From positions 1 through 64,000 of the forward strand of contig NZ_JAUNLP010000004.1 of NCBI RefSeq assembly GCF_030532195.1: a stretch of 64,000 nucleotides of DNA. Direction: 5' to 3'. Both the position numbers and the translations under genes were made by a program. Positions within the stretch are counted from its first letter, which is position 1. Each line of letters opens with the position of its first letter. Under the pieces are notes generated by a model, which worked only from the letters and a program-made list of their open reading frames with translations, did not search any database and was not told where the DNA came from. This DNA comes from Corynebacterium sp. GTDB lineage: Bacteria > Actinomycetota > Actinomycetes > Mycobacteriales > Mycobacteriaceae. Of this stretch, positions 41,247 through 50,465 are shown piece by piece.

Positions 41247-41983
41247 TGGGACAGAAGATCCATCCACACGGTCTTCGCCTCGGTATTTCCAGCGACTGGA
41301 AGTCCCGCTGGTACGCCGACAAGCAGTACGCTGACTACCTGGCCGAGGACATCAAGATCCGCGATCTGCTGTCCACCGGCCTCGAGCGCGCCGGCATCTC
41401 CGATGTCGTCATCGAGCGCACCCGTGACCGCGTGCGTGTGGACATCCACACCGCTCGCCCGGGTATCGTCATTGGCCGTCGTGGCTCCGAGGCTGACCGC
41501 ATCCGCGGTGAGCTGGAGAAGCTGACGGGCAAGCAGGTTCAGCTGAACATCCTTGAAGTTAAGAACATCGACGCTGATGCGAAGCTCGTTGCTCAGTCCA
41601 TCGCTGAACAGCTGGCCAACCGTGTCGCCTTCCGTCGTGCAATGCGCAAGGCTATCCAGTCTGCAATGCGTCAGCCGCACGTCAAGGGCATCAAGGTTGT
41701 CTGCTCCGGTCGTCTGGGCGGTGCCGAAATGGGCCGCACCGAGCGTTACCACGAGGGTCGCGTTCCGCTGCACACCCTGCGTGCGGAAATCGACTACGGC
41801 ACCCACGAGGCTCACACCACCTTCGGCCGCATCGGCGTGAAGGTGTGGATCTACAAGGGTGACGTCATCGGTGGCCGTCGCGAGTCCGAGATCAACGCTC
41901 GTAACGATCGCCCGCGTCGCAATGATCGCCCGCGTCGTGGCGGCAAGCGTCGTCAGCGTGCGTCTGAGAAGAAGGAGGGCTAA
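41246..41983 (+). CDS. rpsC: 30S ribosomal protein S3
   Basis: S3 surrounds the mRNA entry. The 245-residue product has [12 protein letters not shown], the KH-domain [14 protein letters not shown], and a basic C-terminal tail with repeated NDRPRR units. The GTG start overlaps the rplV stop by one base, suggesting coupled translation. Confidence 0.97.
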   Translation: MGQKIHPHGLRLGISSDWKSRWYADKQYADYLAEDIKIRDLLSTGLERAGISDVVIERTRDRVRVDIHTARPGIVIGRRGSEADRIRGELEKLTGKQVQLNILEVKNIDADAKLVAQSIAEQLANRVAFRRAMRKAIQSAMRQPHVKGIKVVCSGRLGGAEMGRTERYHEGRVPLHTLRAEIDYGTHEAHTTFGRIGVKVWIYKGDVIGGRRESEINARNDRPRRNDRPRRGGKRRQRASEKKEG

Positions 41984-41986
41984 TTC

Positions 41987-42403
41987 ATGCTCATCCCGAA
42001 GCGCGTTAAGTTCCGTCGTCAGCACCGCCCGACCCGCTCTGGCATGTCCAAGGGTGGCAACAAGGTGACCTTCGGTGACTTCGGTCTTCAGGCTCTCGAG
42101 CCGTCCTACATCACCAACCGTCAGATTGAGGCAGCTCGTATTGCTATTAACCGCCACGTCAAGCGTGGTGGCAAGGTCTGGATTCAGATTTTCCCGGACC
42201 GCCCGCTGACCCAGAAGCCACTGGGTGTTCGTATGGGTTCCGGTAAGGGCCCGGTCGAGAAGTGGGTTGCAAACGTCAAGCCGGGTCGCATCCTGTTCGA
42301 GATGTCCTACCCGGACGAGGCAGTTGCCATTGAGGCTCTCAAGCGCGCAGGCGCTAAGCTGCCGATTAAGACCCGAATCGTTCGGAAGGAGGATCAGTAC
42401 TGA
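41987..42403 (+). CDS. rplP: 50S ribosomal protein L16
   Basis: L16 lies by the A site and central protuberance. The 138-residue product has [35 protein letters not shown] and [19 protein letters not shown]. It overlaps rpmC by one base. Confidence 0.98.
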   Translation: MLIPKRVKFRRQHRPTRSGMSKGGNKVTFGDFGLQALEPSYITNRQIEAARIAINRHVKRGGKVWIQIFPDRPLTQKPLGVRMGSGKGPVEKWVANVKPGRILFEMSYPDEAVAIEALKRAGAKLPIKTRIVRKEDQY

Positions 42404-42645
42404 TGTCGAACGGCATTCCCGCCCACGAGCTTCGCTCGCTGGATAACGATGACCTGGTTGCCAAGCTCAAGGAGTCTAAGGAGGAGCTGTTCAACCTCCG
42501 TTTCCAGAGCGCTACCGGTCAGCTGACCAACAACCGCCGTCTCCGCACTGTCCGTAAGGATATTGCTCGCATTTACACCATTATGCGTGAGCGCGAGCTC
42601 GGCCTTTCCGCTGCACCAGCCGATAATGATGGTGATGCAGCATGA
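42403..42645 (+). CDS. rpmC: 50S ribosomal protein L29
   Basis: L29 binds next to L23 at the exit site. The 80-residue product has the coiled helical [20 protein letters not shown] and [18 protein letters not shown], plus a short acidic tail. Its stop overlaps the rpsQ start by four bases. Confidence 0.96.
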   Translation: MSNGIPAHELRSLDNDDLVAKLKESKEELFNLRFQSATGQLTNNRRLRTVRKDIARIYTIMRERELGLSAAPADNDGDAA

Positions 42646-42920
42646 GTGAGGAAAACATGAACACCACCGAGGCTGGCGCACGTAAGGTGCGCACCGGTTA
42701 CGTCGTGTCCGACAAGATGCAGAAGACCATCGTTGTCGAGCTCGAGGACCGCAAGCAGCACGCCCTGTACGGCAAGATCATGCGCACCAACTCCAAGGTC
42801 AAGGCGCATGACGAGAACGAAGAGGCAGGCGTGGGCGACCGCGTCCTGATCGAAGAGTGCCGTCCGCTTTCCAAGGACAAGCACTTCCGTCTGCTCGAAA
42901 TCGTCGAGAAGGCTAAGTAA
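42642..42920 (+). CDS. rpsQ: 30S ribosomal protein S17
   Basis: S17 is a primary 16S rRNA binder. The 92-residue product has [20 protein letters not shown] and the C-terminal [17 protein letters not shown]. The first six residues may be extra, as a second ATG at 42657 also fits. It is the last gene of the S10 operon and is followed by a terminator. Confidence 0.96.
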   Translation: MSEENMNTTEAGARKVRTGYVVSDKMQKTIVVELEDRKQHALYGKIMRTNSKVKAHDENEEAGVGDRVLIEECRPLSKDKHFRLLEIVEKAK

Positions 42921-42946
42921 AGCCCGCTAGCTGCCCTCGCAGCTTA

Positions 42947-42958
42947 TGCTTTACGACG
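42947..42958 (-). repeat. Near copy of the 12-mer (11 of 12)
   Basis: On the minus strand this reads CGTCGTAAAGCA. It lies in the gap after rpsQ, directly next to the terminator stem. Confidence 0.55.
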
Positions 42959-43008
42959 AAACCCCGCCGCGGGAAACACCAAGAGTGTTTTCTGTGGCGG
43001 GGTTTTGT
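42959..43008 (+). terminator. Intrinsic terminator of the S10 operon
   Basis: AAACCCCGCC pairs with GGCGGGGTTT, with an inner GAAACAC/GTGTTTTC helix, then TTTTGTTC. Confidence 0.88.
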
Positions 43009-43174
43009 TCTTTCTAGTGAGTCATCGGCACCTCAGTCGCGGTATCGGCACCCGATTATCCGCAACATTGTCATTGGGTGAATTCTTAACGTTTGCTAAA
43101 TGAAGTGGCTCTCCCAGCGGGTTTGGCTCTGATAGCATAGCGGAGGATTTGAGCCAGGTGAGGGGAGAATTACG

Positions 43175-44524
43175 ATGACGAAGTCCGTAACCAAAATTGA
43201 TGACAGAGAACTTAATTCGGCACTTCGTTCTCATGACTTGCCTGAGCTTTCACGGCTGTTGAGTGATATTGAGCCCCGGGCCGCTGCGAAGCTGATGCGC
43301 CGCTTGGGGCATGAAGAGCGTGCGCTGTTCTACCGCACGCTGCCAAAGGACACAGCCGTTGAGACGTTTGACGAGCTCGACCCAGCGCTGCAGGCACACC
43401 TGATTGAGAGCCTTCGTGACCCGGAAGTTACCGCTGTCTTTGCGGAAATGGAACCGGATGACCGAGCTGAGCTGCTCGATGAACTGCCGGCTTCGGTTGC
43501 TGCCAAGCTGCTGGCTGGTCTTCCTGAGGATGAACGCGAGCTCACCAACATCGTTCTCGGCTACCCTGACGGTTCTATTGGTCGTCGCATGAGCCCGGAG
43601 CTGGTCTCGCTTCACGACGATATGACGGTGGGCAAGGCCCTGGAGACTGTGCATCAGCACTTGGATGATGCCGAGTCCATCTACACCCTGCCGGTGTCGA
43701 CTAAGGGCCGACGCCTGGTGGGTGTTGTGAGCCTGCGAGATCTGATGCGGGCGGACTCAGAGGCGTTGGTGTCTACGCTGGTAAAGAAGGCCGACTACGC
43801 TGAAGCCACTGAGAATGAAGAGCTCGTCGCTCGCATGTGCGCGGACCGAAAGCGACTTGCGCTGCCCATCGTGGATAGCGAACAGCGCGTCATCGGTCTG
43901 CTGACAGTGGACGATGCGCTACAAATTCTTGAAGAGGCGGACTCTGAGGATCAAGCTCGTATCTCCGGTTCTGAGCCACTGCGTCTGCCGTACTTGGCAA
44001 CTCCAATTTTCGAAATCGTCCGCTCCCGCGTGGTGTGGCTGTTGGTGCTGGCCATCGGTGCGACGTTGACTGTGCAGGTGCTGGAGCGGTTCGAGGAAAC
44101 ACTATCGCAGATGGTTGTGCTCTCGATCTTTGTGCCACTGCTGATTGGTACCGGTGGTAATACCGGCAACCAGGCGGCAACCACAATTACCCGTGCGGTG
44201 GCACTTGGCGATGTTCAGCCCCGTGACATCCTCAAGGTAATCTTCCGGGAGATTCGCGTCGGCGCGTTCTTGGGATTGTTGCTTGGCCTGCTTGGTTTCC
44301 TTTTGGCTGGCGTCTTCTATGGCTGGAATATCGGCGCGGTTATCGGTCTGACGCTCCTGGGCATCTGCACGCTTGCAGCAACAGTTGGTGGCATCATGCC
44401 ACTGATTGGTAAGAAGCTCGGTATTGACCCAGCTGTGTTTGCAAACCCGTTCATCACCACGCTGGTCGATGCATCGGGTCTGATTATCTACTTCCTGATT
44501 GCCAAGGCAGTCTTGGGTATTTAG
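43175..44524 (+). CDS. mgtE: Magnesium transporter MgtE
   Basis: MgtE is a Mg2+-gated Mg2+ channel. The 449-residue product has the N-terminal helical MgtE-N domain (about 10-125), two CBS domains (about 130-255) and five membrane helices. The pore segment is GTGGNTGNQAATTITRA (about residues 326-342). AGGGGAG precedes the ATG. It lies between the S10 operon terminator and rplN, so it interrupts the usual S10-spc continuity. Confidence 0.94.
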   Translation: MTKSVTKIDDRELNSALRSHDLPELSRLLSDIEPRAAAKLMRRLGHEERALFYRTLPKDTAVETFDELDPALQAHLIESLRDPEVTAVFAEMEPDDRAELLDELPASVAAKLLAGLPEDERELTNIVLGYPDGSIGRRMSPELVSLHDDMTVGKALETVHQHLDDAESIYTLPVSTKGRRLVGVVSLRDLMRADSEALVSTLVKKADYAEATENEELVARMCADRKRLALPIVDSEQRVIGLLTVDDALQILEEADSEDQARISGSEPLRLPYLATPIFEIVRSRVVWLLVLAIGATLTVQVLERFEETLSQMVVLSIFVPLLIGTGGNTGNQAATTITRAVALGDVQPRDILKVIFREIRVGAFLGLLLGLLGFLLAGVFYGWNIGAVIGLTLLGICTLAATVGGIMPLIGKKLGIDPAVFANPFITTLVDASGLIIYFLIAKAVLGI

Positions 44525-44765
44525 GCCGATTCATCACCCTCCGGGACACTCGTACGGGAGACTACGGACCTGCCATGGCGCAGAATAGTAAATTCGTGGA
44601 TTCGAGCAATCGGCATAACCCGCGGTCGCAGGGCGGTGATGAAGCGAGTCCGAAGTGGCAAAGTTCCGGAATGCCAGGGGGATAACCCCTTACGCGACTT
44701 CATGGCACAGCAAGGCTACAAGCCCTCGAACTAGCGAATAGCGAGACTGCGCCATAATGGTGACC

Positions 44766-45413
44766 ATGAGCAATAGTCATCGCACCTGGAAAGAAATCAT
44801 CGCCGCCGACCCGCAGCACTCGCGTCGCTACGCCAACCGCTGGCGGGGTTTCGTGCGCGAAGGCCGCGACATCGACGGCGAGGCGCGGTTGGCGGACGCG
44901 ATGGCACCTCGTCACGCGCGGATTCTCGACGCCGGCTGCGGTCAGGGGCGCGTGGGCGGCTATCTAGCCAAGGCAGGCCACCGCGTCGTCGGTGTCGACG
45001 TCGACGCCTACCTCATCGACGAGGCCAAGCGCCAGTTCGCCGACGCAACGTGGTTGGTAGGGGACTTAGCACAGCTGCCGCAGGTGCTGCAGGGGCTTGA
45101 CGACGGCCTGGAGAACACACCCGAAGGTGACACCGCAACCGGCTTCGATGTCATCATTTGTCCCGGTAACGTGCTGACCTTTGTGGCAACTGAAGACCGT
45201 GTGAAGGTGCTGAAAGGCTTTGCAGAGGTACTGAATCCGGAGGGCGGCCGCGCCGTTGTCGGTTTCGGTGCCGGCCGAGGCTGGGACTTCGCTGACTTTG
45301 AAACCACCGCGCAGGAGGCGGGACTGAAGGTCACCCAGCGCTACTCGACTTGGGATTTGCGTCCCTTCGACGGTGAATCACAATTCTTGGTCGCAGTGCT
45401 TGAGCGGGGGTAG
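44766..45413 (+). CDS. Class I SAM-dependent methyltransferase
   Basis: The 215-residue product has the SAM-binding ILDAGCGQGRVGGYLAKAGH followed by VVGVDVDAYLIDEAKRQF, then FDVIICPGNVLTF. The substrate is unknown. The ATG at 44766 is preferred over that at 44757, because CATAAT lies seven bases before it. An exact copy of the 12-mer repeat follows 12 bases after its stop. Confidence 0.83.
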   Translation: MSNSHRTWKEIIAADPQHSRRYANRWRGFVREGRDIDGEARLADAMAPRHARILDAGCGQGRVGGYLAKAGHRVVGVDVDAYLIDEAKRQFADATWLVGDLAQLPQVLQGLDDGLENTPEGDTATGFDVIICPGNVLTFVATEDRVKVLKGFAEVLNPEGGRAVVGFGAGRGWDFADFETTAQEAGLKVTQRYSTWDLRPFDGESQFLVAVLERG

Positions 45414-45425
45414 GGCACGTCGTAC

Positions 45426-45437
45426 CGTCGTAAAGCG
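45426..45437 (+). repeat. Interspersed 12-mer CGTCGTAAAGCG, copy 7
   Basis: Exact copy between the methyltransferase and FNT genes. A partial CGTCGTAC lies just before it. Confidence 0.8.
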
Positions 45438-45515
45438 TATGTGCTTAAGCGCCGCGTAGTCATTATTATTCTACACGAATAACTGCATTAATCGGCATGT
45501 GGGAAGGCAGCGGCG

Positions 45516-46298
45516 GTGGCGCTACAGGAAACGCTGGATACGGCGGGGGATAAGAAGCAGGAATTGCTGACGAAGGACTATGCGCGATTTGCGGTGCGCG
45601 CGGTCCTGGCGGGCATGTACCTGACGCTCGGCACGGCATTTGCCGCGGTGGCCGGCCAGGTTGCGGAGAGCGTGGTGCCGGGGACTGGTGGTCTTGTCTT
45701 CGCCTGCCTGTTTGGGCTGGGACTGTTTGCCATCGTAGTGCTCGGCGCGGAGCTGGCGACTGGCAGCATGATGTTTGTGTCCTGGTCGGCAACTCGCGGT
45801 CGTATGCCGTGGGGACTGGCACTCAGAATGGTCGTTGTTGCGACGTTCTATAACTTCATTGGCGCGGCGATTGTGGCGCTGGTATTGAGCCAAAGTGCAA
45901 AGCTCGGCGGCGTTGATGACACACATCTGATCTCGACGTTGACGGAAGGTAAGCTGGCCAAGCCATTCTTCGGCGCATTCATTGAGGCGATGGGCGCGAA
46001 CTTCGTGGTCAACATGGCTGTGGTAGGTGCACTAAAGGCCAAGGAAATTGTCTCGAAGTTCGTGGTGATTCTGCCGATTATTGCAGTGTTTGTCGGGCTC
46101 GGGCTCGAGCACGTGATTGCGAACTTCTCGCTGTTTTCCTTGGCCTTTTTCGCAGACCCACAGCCCGCCAGCTTCGATAGTCTGCACGTCACCGGAAACT
46201 GGGTTGCCGTGTGGGTGGGCAACTTCGTCGGCGGCGGACTGGGAATCGGTGCGGTCTACGCCTGGTTGAATAAGACGAGGACCAGCTACGTTGATTAA
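45516..46298 (+). CDS. Formate/nitrite transporter (FNT) family channel
   Basis: The 260-residue protein has six membrane helices, with the family features GAELATGSMMF near helix 2-3 and the helix-5 region NFVVNMAVVGALKAKE. FNT proteins carry formate, nitrite, hydrosulfide or small monocarboxylates; which one is not clear here. No formate or nitrite enzyme gene is adjacent. The GTG start has GGGAAGG upstream, at 14 bases. Confidence 0.85.
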   Translation: MALQETLDTAGDKKQELLTKDYARFAVRAVLAGMYLTLGTAFAAVAGQVAESVVPGTGGLVFACLFGLGLFAIVVLGAELATGSMMFVSWSATRGRMPWGLALRMVVVATFYNFIGAAIVALVLSQSAKLGGVDDTHLISTLTEGKLAKPFFGAFIEAMGANFVVNMAVVGALKAKEIVSKFVVILPIIAVFVGLGLEHVIANFSLFSLAFFADPQPASFDSLHVTGNWVAVWVGNFVGGGLGIGAVYAWLNKTRTSYVD

Positions 46299-46327
46299 TT
46301 TTTTGTGATCCCTGCGCAGTAGACGGT

Positions 46328-47044
46328 TTAGCCGACGGCCTGACCGAAGAGTAGACCGACCAGGTAGGACACGACCAAACCGAGTGCACCACCGATAACC
46401 AGTCGGAGTGCAGCCTTGCCGGAGTGCGTAGCACTGAGCTTGGCGCTGATGAAACCGGTCAGTGCCAGTGTCACAATCGTGACAACGGTGACTGCAATTG
46501 CACCGGCGGTTGGGCCAGTAAAGATCATGGCCGCAATCATCGGCAGAATTGCGCCGAGCAGGAACGATAGGGCCGAGGAACCCGCGGCTGCCCATGGATT
46601 GGTCAGCTCTTCGCCATCAATACCCAACTCCAGCTTGAGGTGTGCCGCGAGCGGATCGTTCTGTTCGATGCCGGAGGCGGCGTCTTCAGCGATGTGTGCC
46701 GGGATGCCATAGCCGGCGAGAATACCGACCAGCTCCTTGTGCTCCTCCTCGGGGAACTCCTTCAGCTCTGCCTTTTCCTTGGCGATCAGAGCGCGTTCAG
46801 TATCGCGCTGAGTCGACACCGAAACGTACTCACCCAGAGCCATTGAGATTGCACCGGCAATCACTGCTGCTGCACCGGCGGTGAGAATTGCCTCGCGTGA
46901 GGAACCTGCTGCAATAACGCTCAGCAGAATCAAGGCCGTGGAAACAATGCCGTCGTTAGCGCCGAGAACGCCTGCGCGGAGCCAATTCAGTTTCGAAGTC
47001 TCGGAGGCCTTGTGCGGTTCATGTGGATGTGCATGTGATGACAT
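46328..47044 (-). CDS. VIT1/CCC1-family iron/manganese transporter-like protein
   Basis: The 238-residue product begins with a His-rich stretch (SSHAHPHEPH), then WLRAGVLGANDGIVSTALIL, the VIT-family first helix. A Glu-rich cytoplasmic domain (KEKAELKEFPEEEHKEL) and three C-terminal helices follow. VIT1/CCC1 proteins export Fe2+ or Mn2+ from the cytoplasm or into stores. The start at 47044 is supported by GGGGAAGG at good distance. It is convergent with the FNT gene. Confidence 0.87.
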   Translation of the reverse strand: MSSHAHPHEPHKASETSKLNWLRAGVLGANDGIVSTALILLSVIAAGSSREAILTAGAAAVIAGAISMALGEYVSVSTQRDTERALIAKEKAELKEFPEEEHKELVGILAGYGIPAHIAEDAASGIEQNDPLAAHLKLELGIDGEELTNPWAAAGSSALSFLLGAILPMIAAMIFTGPTAGAIAVTVVTIVTLALTGFISAKLSATHSGKAALRLVIGGALGLVVSYLVGLLFGQAVG

Positions 47045-47213
47045 GACAGGACCTTCCCCATCTTTGAGCACCGCACCTGGTGGCCATCTACCTCAGACCG
47101 TGACAGGTGCGGCTGTTTGATTATGAGTGCTCATTGCGAAATTGCCGAAGAAAAAGCGACGAAATAGCAACAAGCCAGCACCATCGATTTAATGTTCCTT
47201 ACGGGCATTCCTC

Positions 47214-47232
47214 AACCGCAGTAACTGCGGTT
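47214..47232. promoter_or_regulatory. Palindrome AACCGCAGT-A-ACTGCGGTT
   Basis: A perfect 9+1+9 inverted repeat. It is about 170 bases upstream of the minus-strand VIT-family gene. It could be a regulator site or a weak terminator (TTTCCCCC follows). Confidence 0.5.
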
Positions 47233-47237
47233 TCCCC

Positions 47238-47253
47238 CTCTTATATATAAGAG
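47238..47253. promoter_or_regulatory. Palindrome CTCTTATATATAAGAG
   Basis: A perfect 16-bp palindrome, five bases from the previous one. Its AT core could also hold -10-like sequences on both strands. Confidence 0.5.
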
Positions 47254-47507
47254 CATCTGCTGCGATAAATCACTGTGCTTTGCCTAATAAGACCAGTACA
47301 AATGGGGTGGAAACTGGTCGGGTATGAGAATTCTGCGTAGTTTCTCTTCAACAGGGGCTACATTGCACTACCCCCTGTCTATGTACTGATGGGTACGTTG
47401 AATTCGTAAGTCGTTACCCCCTCCCAACCGACCTTCGGAGTTGGTTCTGGGTTTAGTTGTCTATGCCGTAACGCTAGGCGCGTGGCTGAGATTCTTGCGG
47501 GGCAGTG

Positions 47508-47531
47508 TCAATACGGAGATCAATACGGAGA
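47508..47531 (+). repeat. Tandem duplication of 12 bp
   Basis: TCAATACGGAGA occurs twice head to tail, then a partial third TCAGTG. It is about 35 bases upstream of the rplN promoter. Confidence 0.7.
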
Positions 47532-47563
47532 TCAGTGCAATGAGAGCGCAAAACAGAGGGATT

Positions 47564-47591
47564 TTGTTGTCCCGCTGGAACGTGCCATAAT
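47564..47591 (+). promoter_or_regulatory. Probable rplN operon promoter
   Basis: TTGTTG (47564-47569) and CATAAT (47586-47591) are 16 bases apart. The leader would be about 180 bases and would contain the 12-mer repeat. Confidence 0.45.
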
Positions 47592-47689
47592 ACACAGGTT
47601 GCGCGAAGTGGCCTCAAACTGCCCCGACGGTTTCGACTGTTGGGAGTGGGAGGCCAAACGATATGAAAGATACCGCTTATCGGTGTTTT

Positions 47690-47701
47690 CGTCGTAAAGC
47701 G
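47690..47701 (+). repeat. Interspersed 12-mer CGTCGTAAAGCG, copy 8
   Basis: Exact copy, 77 bases before the rplN start codon. Confidence 0.8.
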
Positions 47702-47778
47702 CAAACGCAAGACATAAAGACCGCGTGCGTTTAGGACGGAAATCTGACGCACAATGCAACCAGGTCAGGAGAACCGCA

Positions 47779-48147
47779 GTGATTCAGCAGGAATCCCGTC
47801 TGCGCGTTGCCGACAACACCGGTGCACGTGAACTTCTGTGCATCCGCGTTCTCGGCGGCTCGACCCGACGCTTCGCTGGCATTGGCGACACCATCGTCGC
47901 TTCTGTCAAGGAAGCTGCTCCGGGCGGCAACGTCAAGGCAGGCGAAATCGTTAAGGCAGTCATCGTTCGTGCAAAGAAGGAGACCCGTCGTCCGGACGGT
48001 TCCTACATCTCCTTCGATGAGAACGCTGCTGTGATCATCAAGGCTGATGGTGAGCCGAAGGGTACTCGTATCTTCGGCCCGGTCGCGCGTGAGCTGCGTG
48101 ACAAGAAGTTCATGAAGATTGTCTCGCTCGCACCGGAGGTGATTTAA
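47779..48147 (+). CDS. rplN: 50S ribosomal protein L14
   Basis: L14 contributes to an intersubunit bridge. The 122-residue product has [19 protein letters not shown] and the C-terminal [17 protein letters not shown]-like end. The GTG at 47779 has CAGGAGA upstream; the frame extends upstream without homology. It begins a short rplN-rplX-rplE operon. Confidence 0.97.
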   Translation: MIQQESRLRVADNTGARELLCIRVLGGSTRRFAGIGDTIVASVKEAAPGGNVKAGEIVKAVIVRAKKETRRPDGSYISFDENAAVIIKADGEPKGTRIFGPVARELRDKKFMKIVSLAPEVI

Positions 48148-48462
48148 GTGAAGATCCGTAAGGGCGATACCGTGCTGGTTATCTCCGGTCCGGACAAGGG
48201 TGCTCAGGGCAAGGTCATCGAGGCCTACCCGAAGCGCGACAAGGTTCTGGTCGAGGGCGTTAACCGTATCAAGAAGCACGTTGCAAACTCCGCTGCGGAG
48301 CGCGGCGCATCCTCGGGCGGCATTGTCACCCAGGAAGCTCCGATTCACGTGTCGAACGTCATGCTGGTCGACGAAGACGGTACCCCGACTCGCGTCGGCT
48401 ACCGCTTCGATGAGGACGGCAAGAAGGTTCGCATCTCCCGCCGTACCGGGAAGGACATCTAA
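48148..48462 (+). CDS. rplX: 50S ribosomal protein L24
   Basis: L24 starts 50S assembly. The 104-residue product has the KOW motif [19 protein letters not shown] (about 5-23). Its GTG start directly follows the rplN stop with no gap. Confidence 0.97.
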   Translation: MKIRKGDTVLVISGPDKGAQGKVIEAYPKRDKVLVEGVNRIKKHVANSAAERGASSGGIVTQEAPIHVSNVMLVDEDGTPTRVGYRFDEDGKKVRISRRTGKDI

Positions 48463-48464
48463 GC

Positions 48465-49019
48465 ATGAGCGAAAATTACACCCCTCGTCTGAAGACTCGT
48501 TACCGCGAGGAAATTCGCGGCAAGCTGCAGGATCAGTTCTCCTACGAGAACGTCATGCAGGTTCCGGGTATCACCAAGGTCGTCGTCAACATGGGCGTTG
48601 GTGCCGCTGCTCAGGACAAGAAGCAGATTAACGGCGCAATCAACGACCTGACTCTGATCACTGGTCAGAAGCCGGAGACCCGTCGTGCCCGCAAGTCGAT
48701 CGCTAACTTCAAGCTGCGTGAAGGCGACGCCATCGGCGCTCGCGTCACCCTGCGTGGCGACCGCATGTGGGAGTTCCTGGACCGTCTGCTGACCGTGGCT
48801 CTGCCACGAATCCGTGACTTCCGCGGCCTGTCTGATCAGCAGTTCGATGGTCACGGTAACTACACCTTCGGCCTGTCCGAGCAGACCATGTTCTACGAGA
48901 TCGACGTTGATAAGATTGACCGCCCGCGCGGTATGGACATCACCGTCGTCACCACTGCTACCAACAACGAGGAAGGCCGCGTGCTGCTGCGCGAGCTGGG
49001 CTTCCCGTTCAAGAAGTAG
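48465..49019 (+). CDS. rplE: 50S ribosomal protein L5
   Basis: L5 binds 5S rRNA. The 184-residue product has [43 protein letters not shown] and the C-terminal ELGFPFKK. It starts two bases after rplX and is followed by a terminator, so rpsN/rpsH are not joined to it. Confidence 0.98.
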   Translation: MSENYTPRLKTRYREEIRGKLQDQFSYENVMQVPGITKVVVNMGVGAAAQDKKQINGAINDLTLITGQKPETRRARKSIANFKLREGDAIGARVTLRGDRMWEFLDRLLTVALPRIRDFRGLSDQQFDGHGNYTFGLSEQTMFYEIDVDKIDRPRGMDITVVTTATNNEEGRVLLRELGFPFKK

Positions 49020-49060
49020 TCAGTAGTCGCAATAGCGACGACGCATAAGAACTCGAATAG

Positions 49061-49092
49061 ACCCCGAGAAACTTGGTTTCTCGGGGTTTTTC
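49061..49092 (+). terminator. Intrinsic terminator after rplE
   Basis: ACCCCGAGAAA pairs with TTTCTCGGGGT in an 11-bp stem with a 4-base loop, then a T-run. Confidence 0.94.
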
Positions 49093-49474
49093 GTATCTAG
49101 GGTCTGTTTTGTCTTGTCCCTGTGGCTTACCTTTATAACTTGGCCTAAACGGGGTGCGCGGGGAGACGTAGCTCGAACTGGGGCGACCAGGGCTGGCAAA
49201 GCGCTTTGTCTTATAAAATTTTTTAACCCCGTCGCGACTGGTAGGGGGCGTTATTGCGGAAAAAGACCAAGAAAATCACAGTTCATTTTGAAAATTAGTT
49301 AGGCATTCGTGACCCGGCCGTTATAGACTCTCATCTGTTATTGTTTCGGCTGACGAAATCTGTTGGCGAAATGAACGCAATCGAAACATGAGTAGTAGTA
49401 ACGCGCGTATCAGTTTCCCGCAATATCAATCTCATGTCCAGACACGCAAGTTCAGAAACGCAAGGGACTTATCT
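49093..49474 (+). other. Intergenic region before the SGNH gene
   Basis: This 382-bp AT-rich gap holds one probable promoter: TTAGGC (49299-49304) and TATAGA (49322-49327), 17 bases apart, giving a leader of about 140 bases. The frame is open from 49388 but without a signal-like start there. No other structure was seen. Confidence 0.35.
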
Positions 49475-50359
49475 ATGAAGAAATTCTCAGTAGCAGCTCG
49501 TTCGGCTGCCGTTGCAATGGTCGCCGCACTGGGGCTCAGCATGGGCGCGGGCGCTGCCACCGCTCAGCCGCAGCTGCCGAACATCCCGATTCCGGGCATC
49601 GGTACCAACCCGGCCAAGGGCGTTAAGCAGCTTGTCACTTTCGGTGACTCCTTCACTGCAAACGCTGGCAAGGGTGGCCCGCGTGGCCTGGAGCCGGGTC
49701 AGACTCCGCTGGTTGCAAACTGCGCAACCGACATGGAGAACTGGCCAAAGGTTGCCGCTCACAAGCTGAACAAGTCTCTGGGCGATTGGTCCTGCAACGG
49801 CCTCGGCGGTGCACCGGGGCAGCTGCTGGCATACCTCGAGATGGCTATCCAGTACGGCGACATTGGAGAGGGCACCGAGAACGTTGTCCTGATGTACGGC
49901 GGTATGGACTTCATCCAGTGGGTCGACGTTGCAGGTGAACTCGTCGCAAAGCCGGCGCCAAACGCTCCGACCATCTTCAAGCAGCAGATTAAGCTGTTCT
50001 CGGACCGTGTCCACCAGGTTGCCCCGAAGGCCAAGATCGTTCTGGCTTCCTACCCGGAGTACGCTACCGACGACAAGCTCTGCCTGGTCAACACCCCGGG
50101 CCGCGTCAACCCAATTCCTGCTCCGGGTGCAACACAGGTTCAGGCCGGTCTGCGCGACTCCCTGAAGCACGCTGCTGAGTTCGTCGGCGCCGACTTCATT
50201 GACGTCTACCAGGCAACCATCGGCCACGGCACCTGCCAGCCGAATGAGGACGAGCGCTACGTCGCTGGCTTCATGGATCCGGTGATGGGTCCGATGACCA
50301 ACCACCCGACCATCGCTGGTGAAAAGGCAATGGGCAACATCATCGCCGACCAGCTCTAA
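49475..50359 (+). CDS. Secreted SGNH/GDSL hydrolase-like protein with altered motifs
   Basis: The 294-residue product has a Sec signal peptide (about residues 1-30, ending ATA before QPQ). Block I is FGDSF with the nucleophile Ser59, and NHP carries His277. In this family block III is normally GxND and block V DxxH. Here block III reads GGMD (residues 142-145), with Met replacing Asn, and three residues before His277 is Met274, not Asp. Other SGNH proteins tolerate such changes, so esterase activity is possible but uncertain. AAGGGA lies eight bases before the ATG. Confidence 0.82.
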   Translation: MKKFSVAARSAAVAMVAALGLSMGAGAATAQPQLPNIPIPGIGTNPAKGVKQLVTFGDSFTANAGKGGPRGLEPGQTPLVANCATDMENWPKVAAHKLNKSLGDWSCNGLGGAPGQLLAYLEMAIQYGDIGEGTENVVLMYGGMDFIQWVDVAGELVAKPAPNAPTIFKQQIKLFSDRVHQVAPKAKIVLASYPEYATDDKLCLVNTPGRVNPIPAPGATQVQAGLRDSLKHAAEFVGADFIDVYQATIGHGTCQPNEDERYVAGFMDPVMGPMTNHPTIAGEKAMGNIIADQL

Positions 50360-50378
50360 AAAGCTAGCGGGTTCGCCG

Positions 50379-50390
50379 CGTCGTAAAGCG
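50379..50390 (+). repeat. Interspersed 12-mer CGTCGTAAAGCG, copy 9
   Basis: Exact copy between the SGNH gene stop and its terminator. Confidence 0.8.
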
Positions 50391-50401
50391 AGATTTGCAT
50401 G

Positions 50402-50436
50402 AATCGCTCTGGGGAGACTTCTCCAGAGCGATTTTT
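50402..50436. terminator. Terminator between convergent SGNH and mgtC-like genes
   Basis: AATCGCTCTGGGGA pairs with TCTCCAGAGCGATT (one mismatch) and is followed by TTTTTG. It serves the plus-strand SGNH gene. Confidence 0.88.
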
Positions 50437-50465
50437 GCGTGTGTTGGGTAGGGCGGACAGCGGCA

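Larger units (their letters stand above)
47045..47778. other. Intergenic region with palindromes and rplN promoter
   Basis: This 734-bp gap between the VIT-family gene and rplN holds no supported gene. It contains two adjacent palindromes (47214-47253), an inverted repeat ACAGGGG/CCCCTGT (47351-47378), a 12-bp tandem duplication (47508-47531), a promoter for rplN (47564-47591) and an exact 12-mer repeat (47690). A 71-codon frame at 47482 lacks homology and is probably chance. Confidence 0.5.

Noticed and set aside
47482-47697. 71-codon frame upstream of rplN
   Set aside because: It contains the tandem duplication and the rplN promoter, so it is more likely a chance frame in a leader region.
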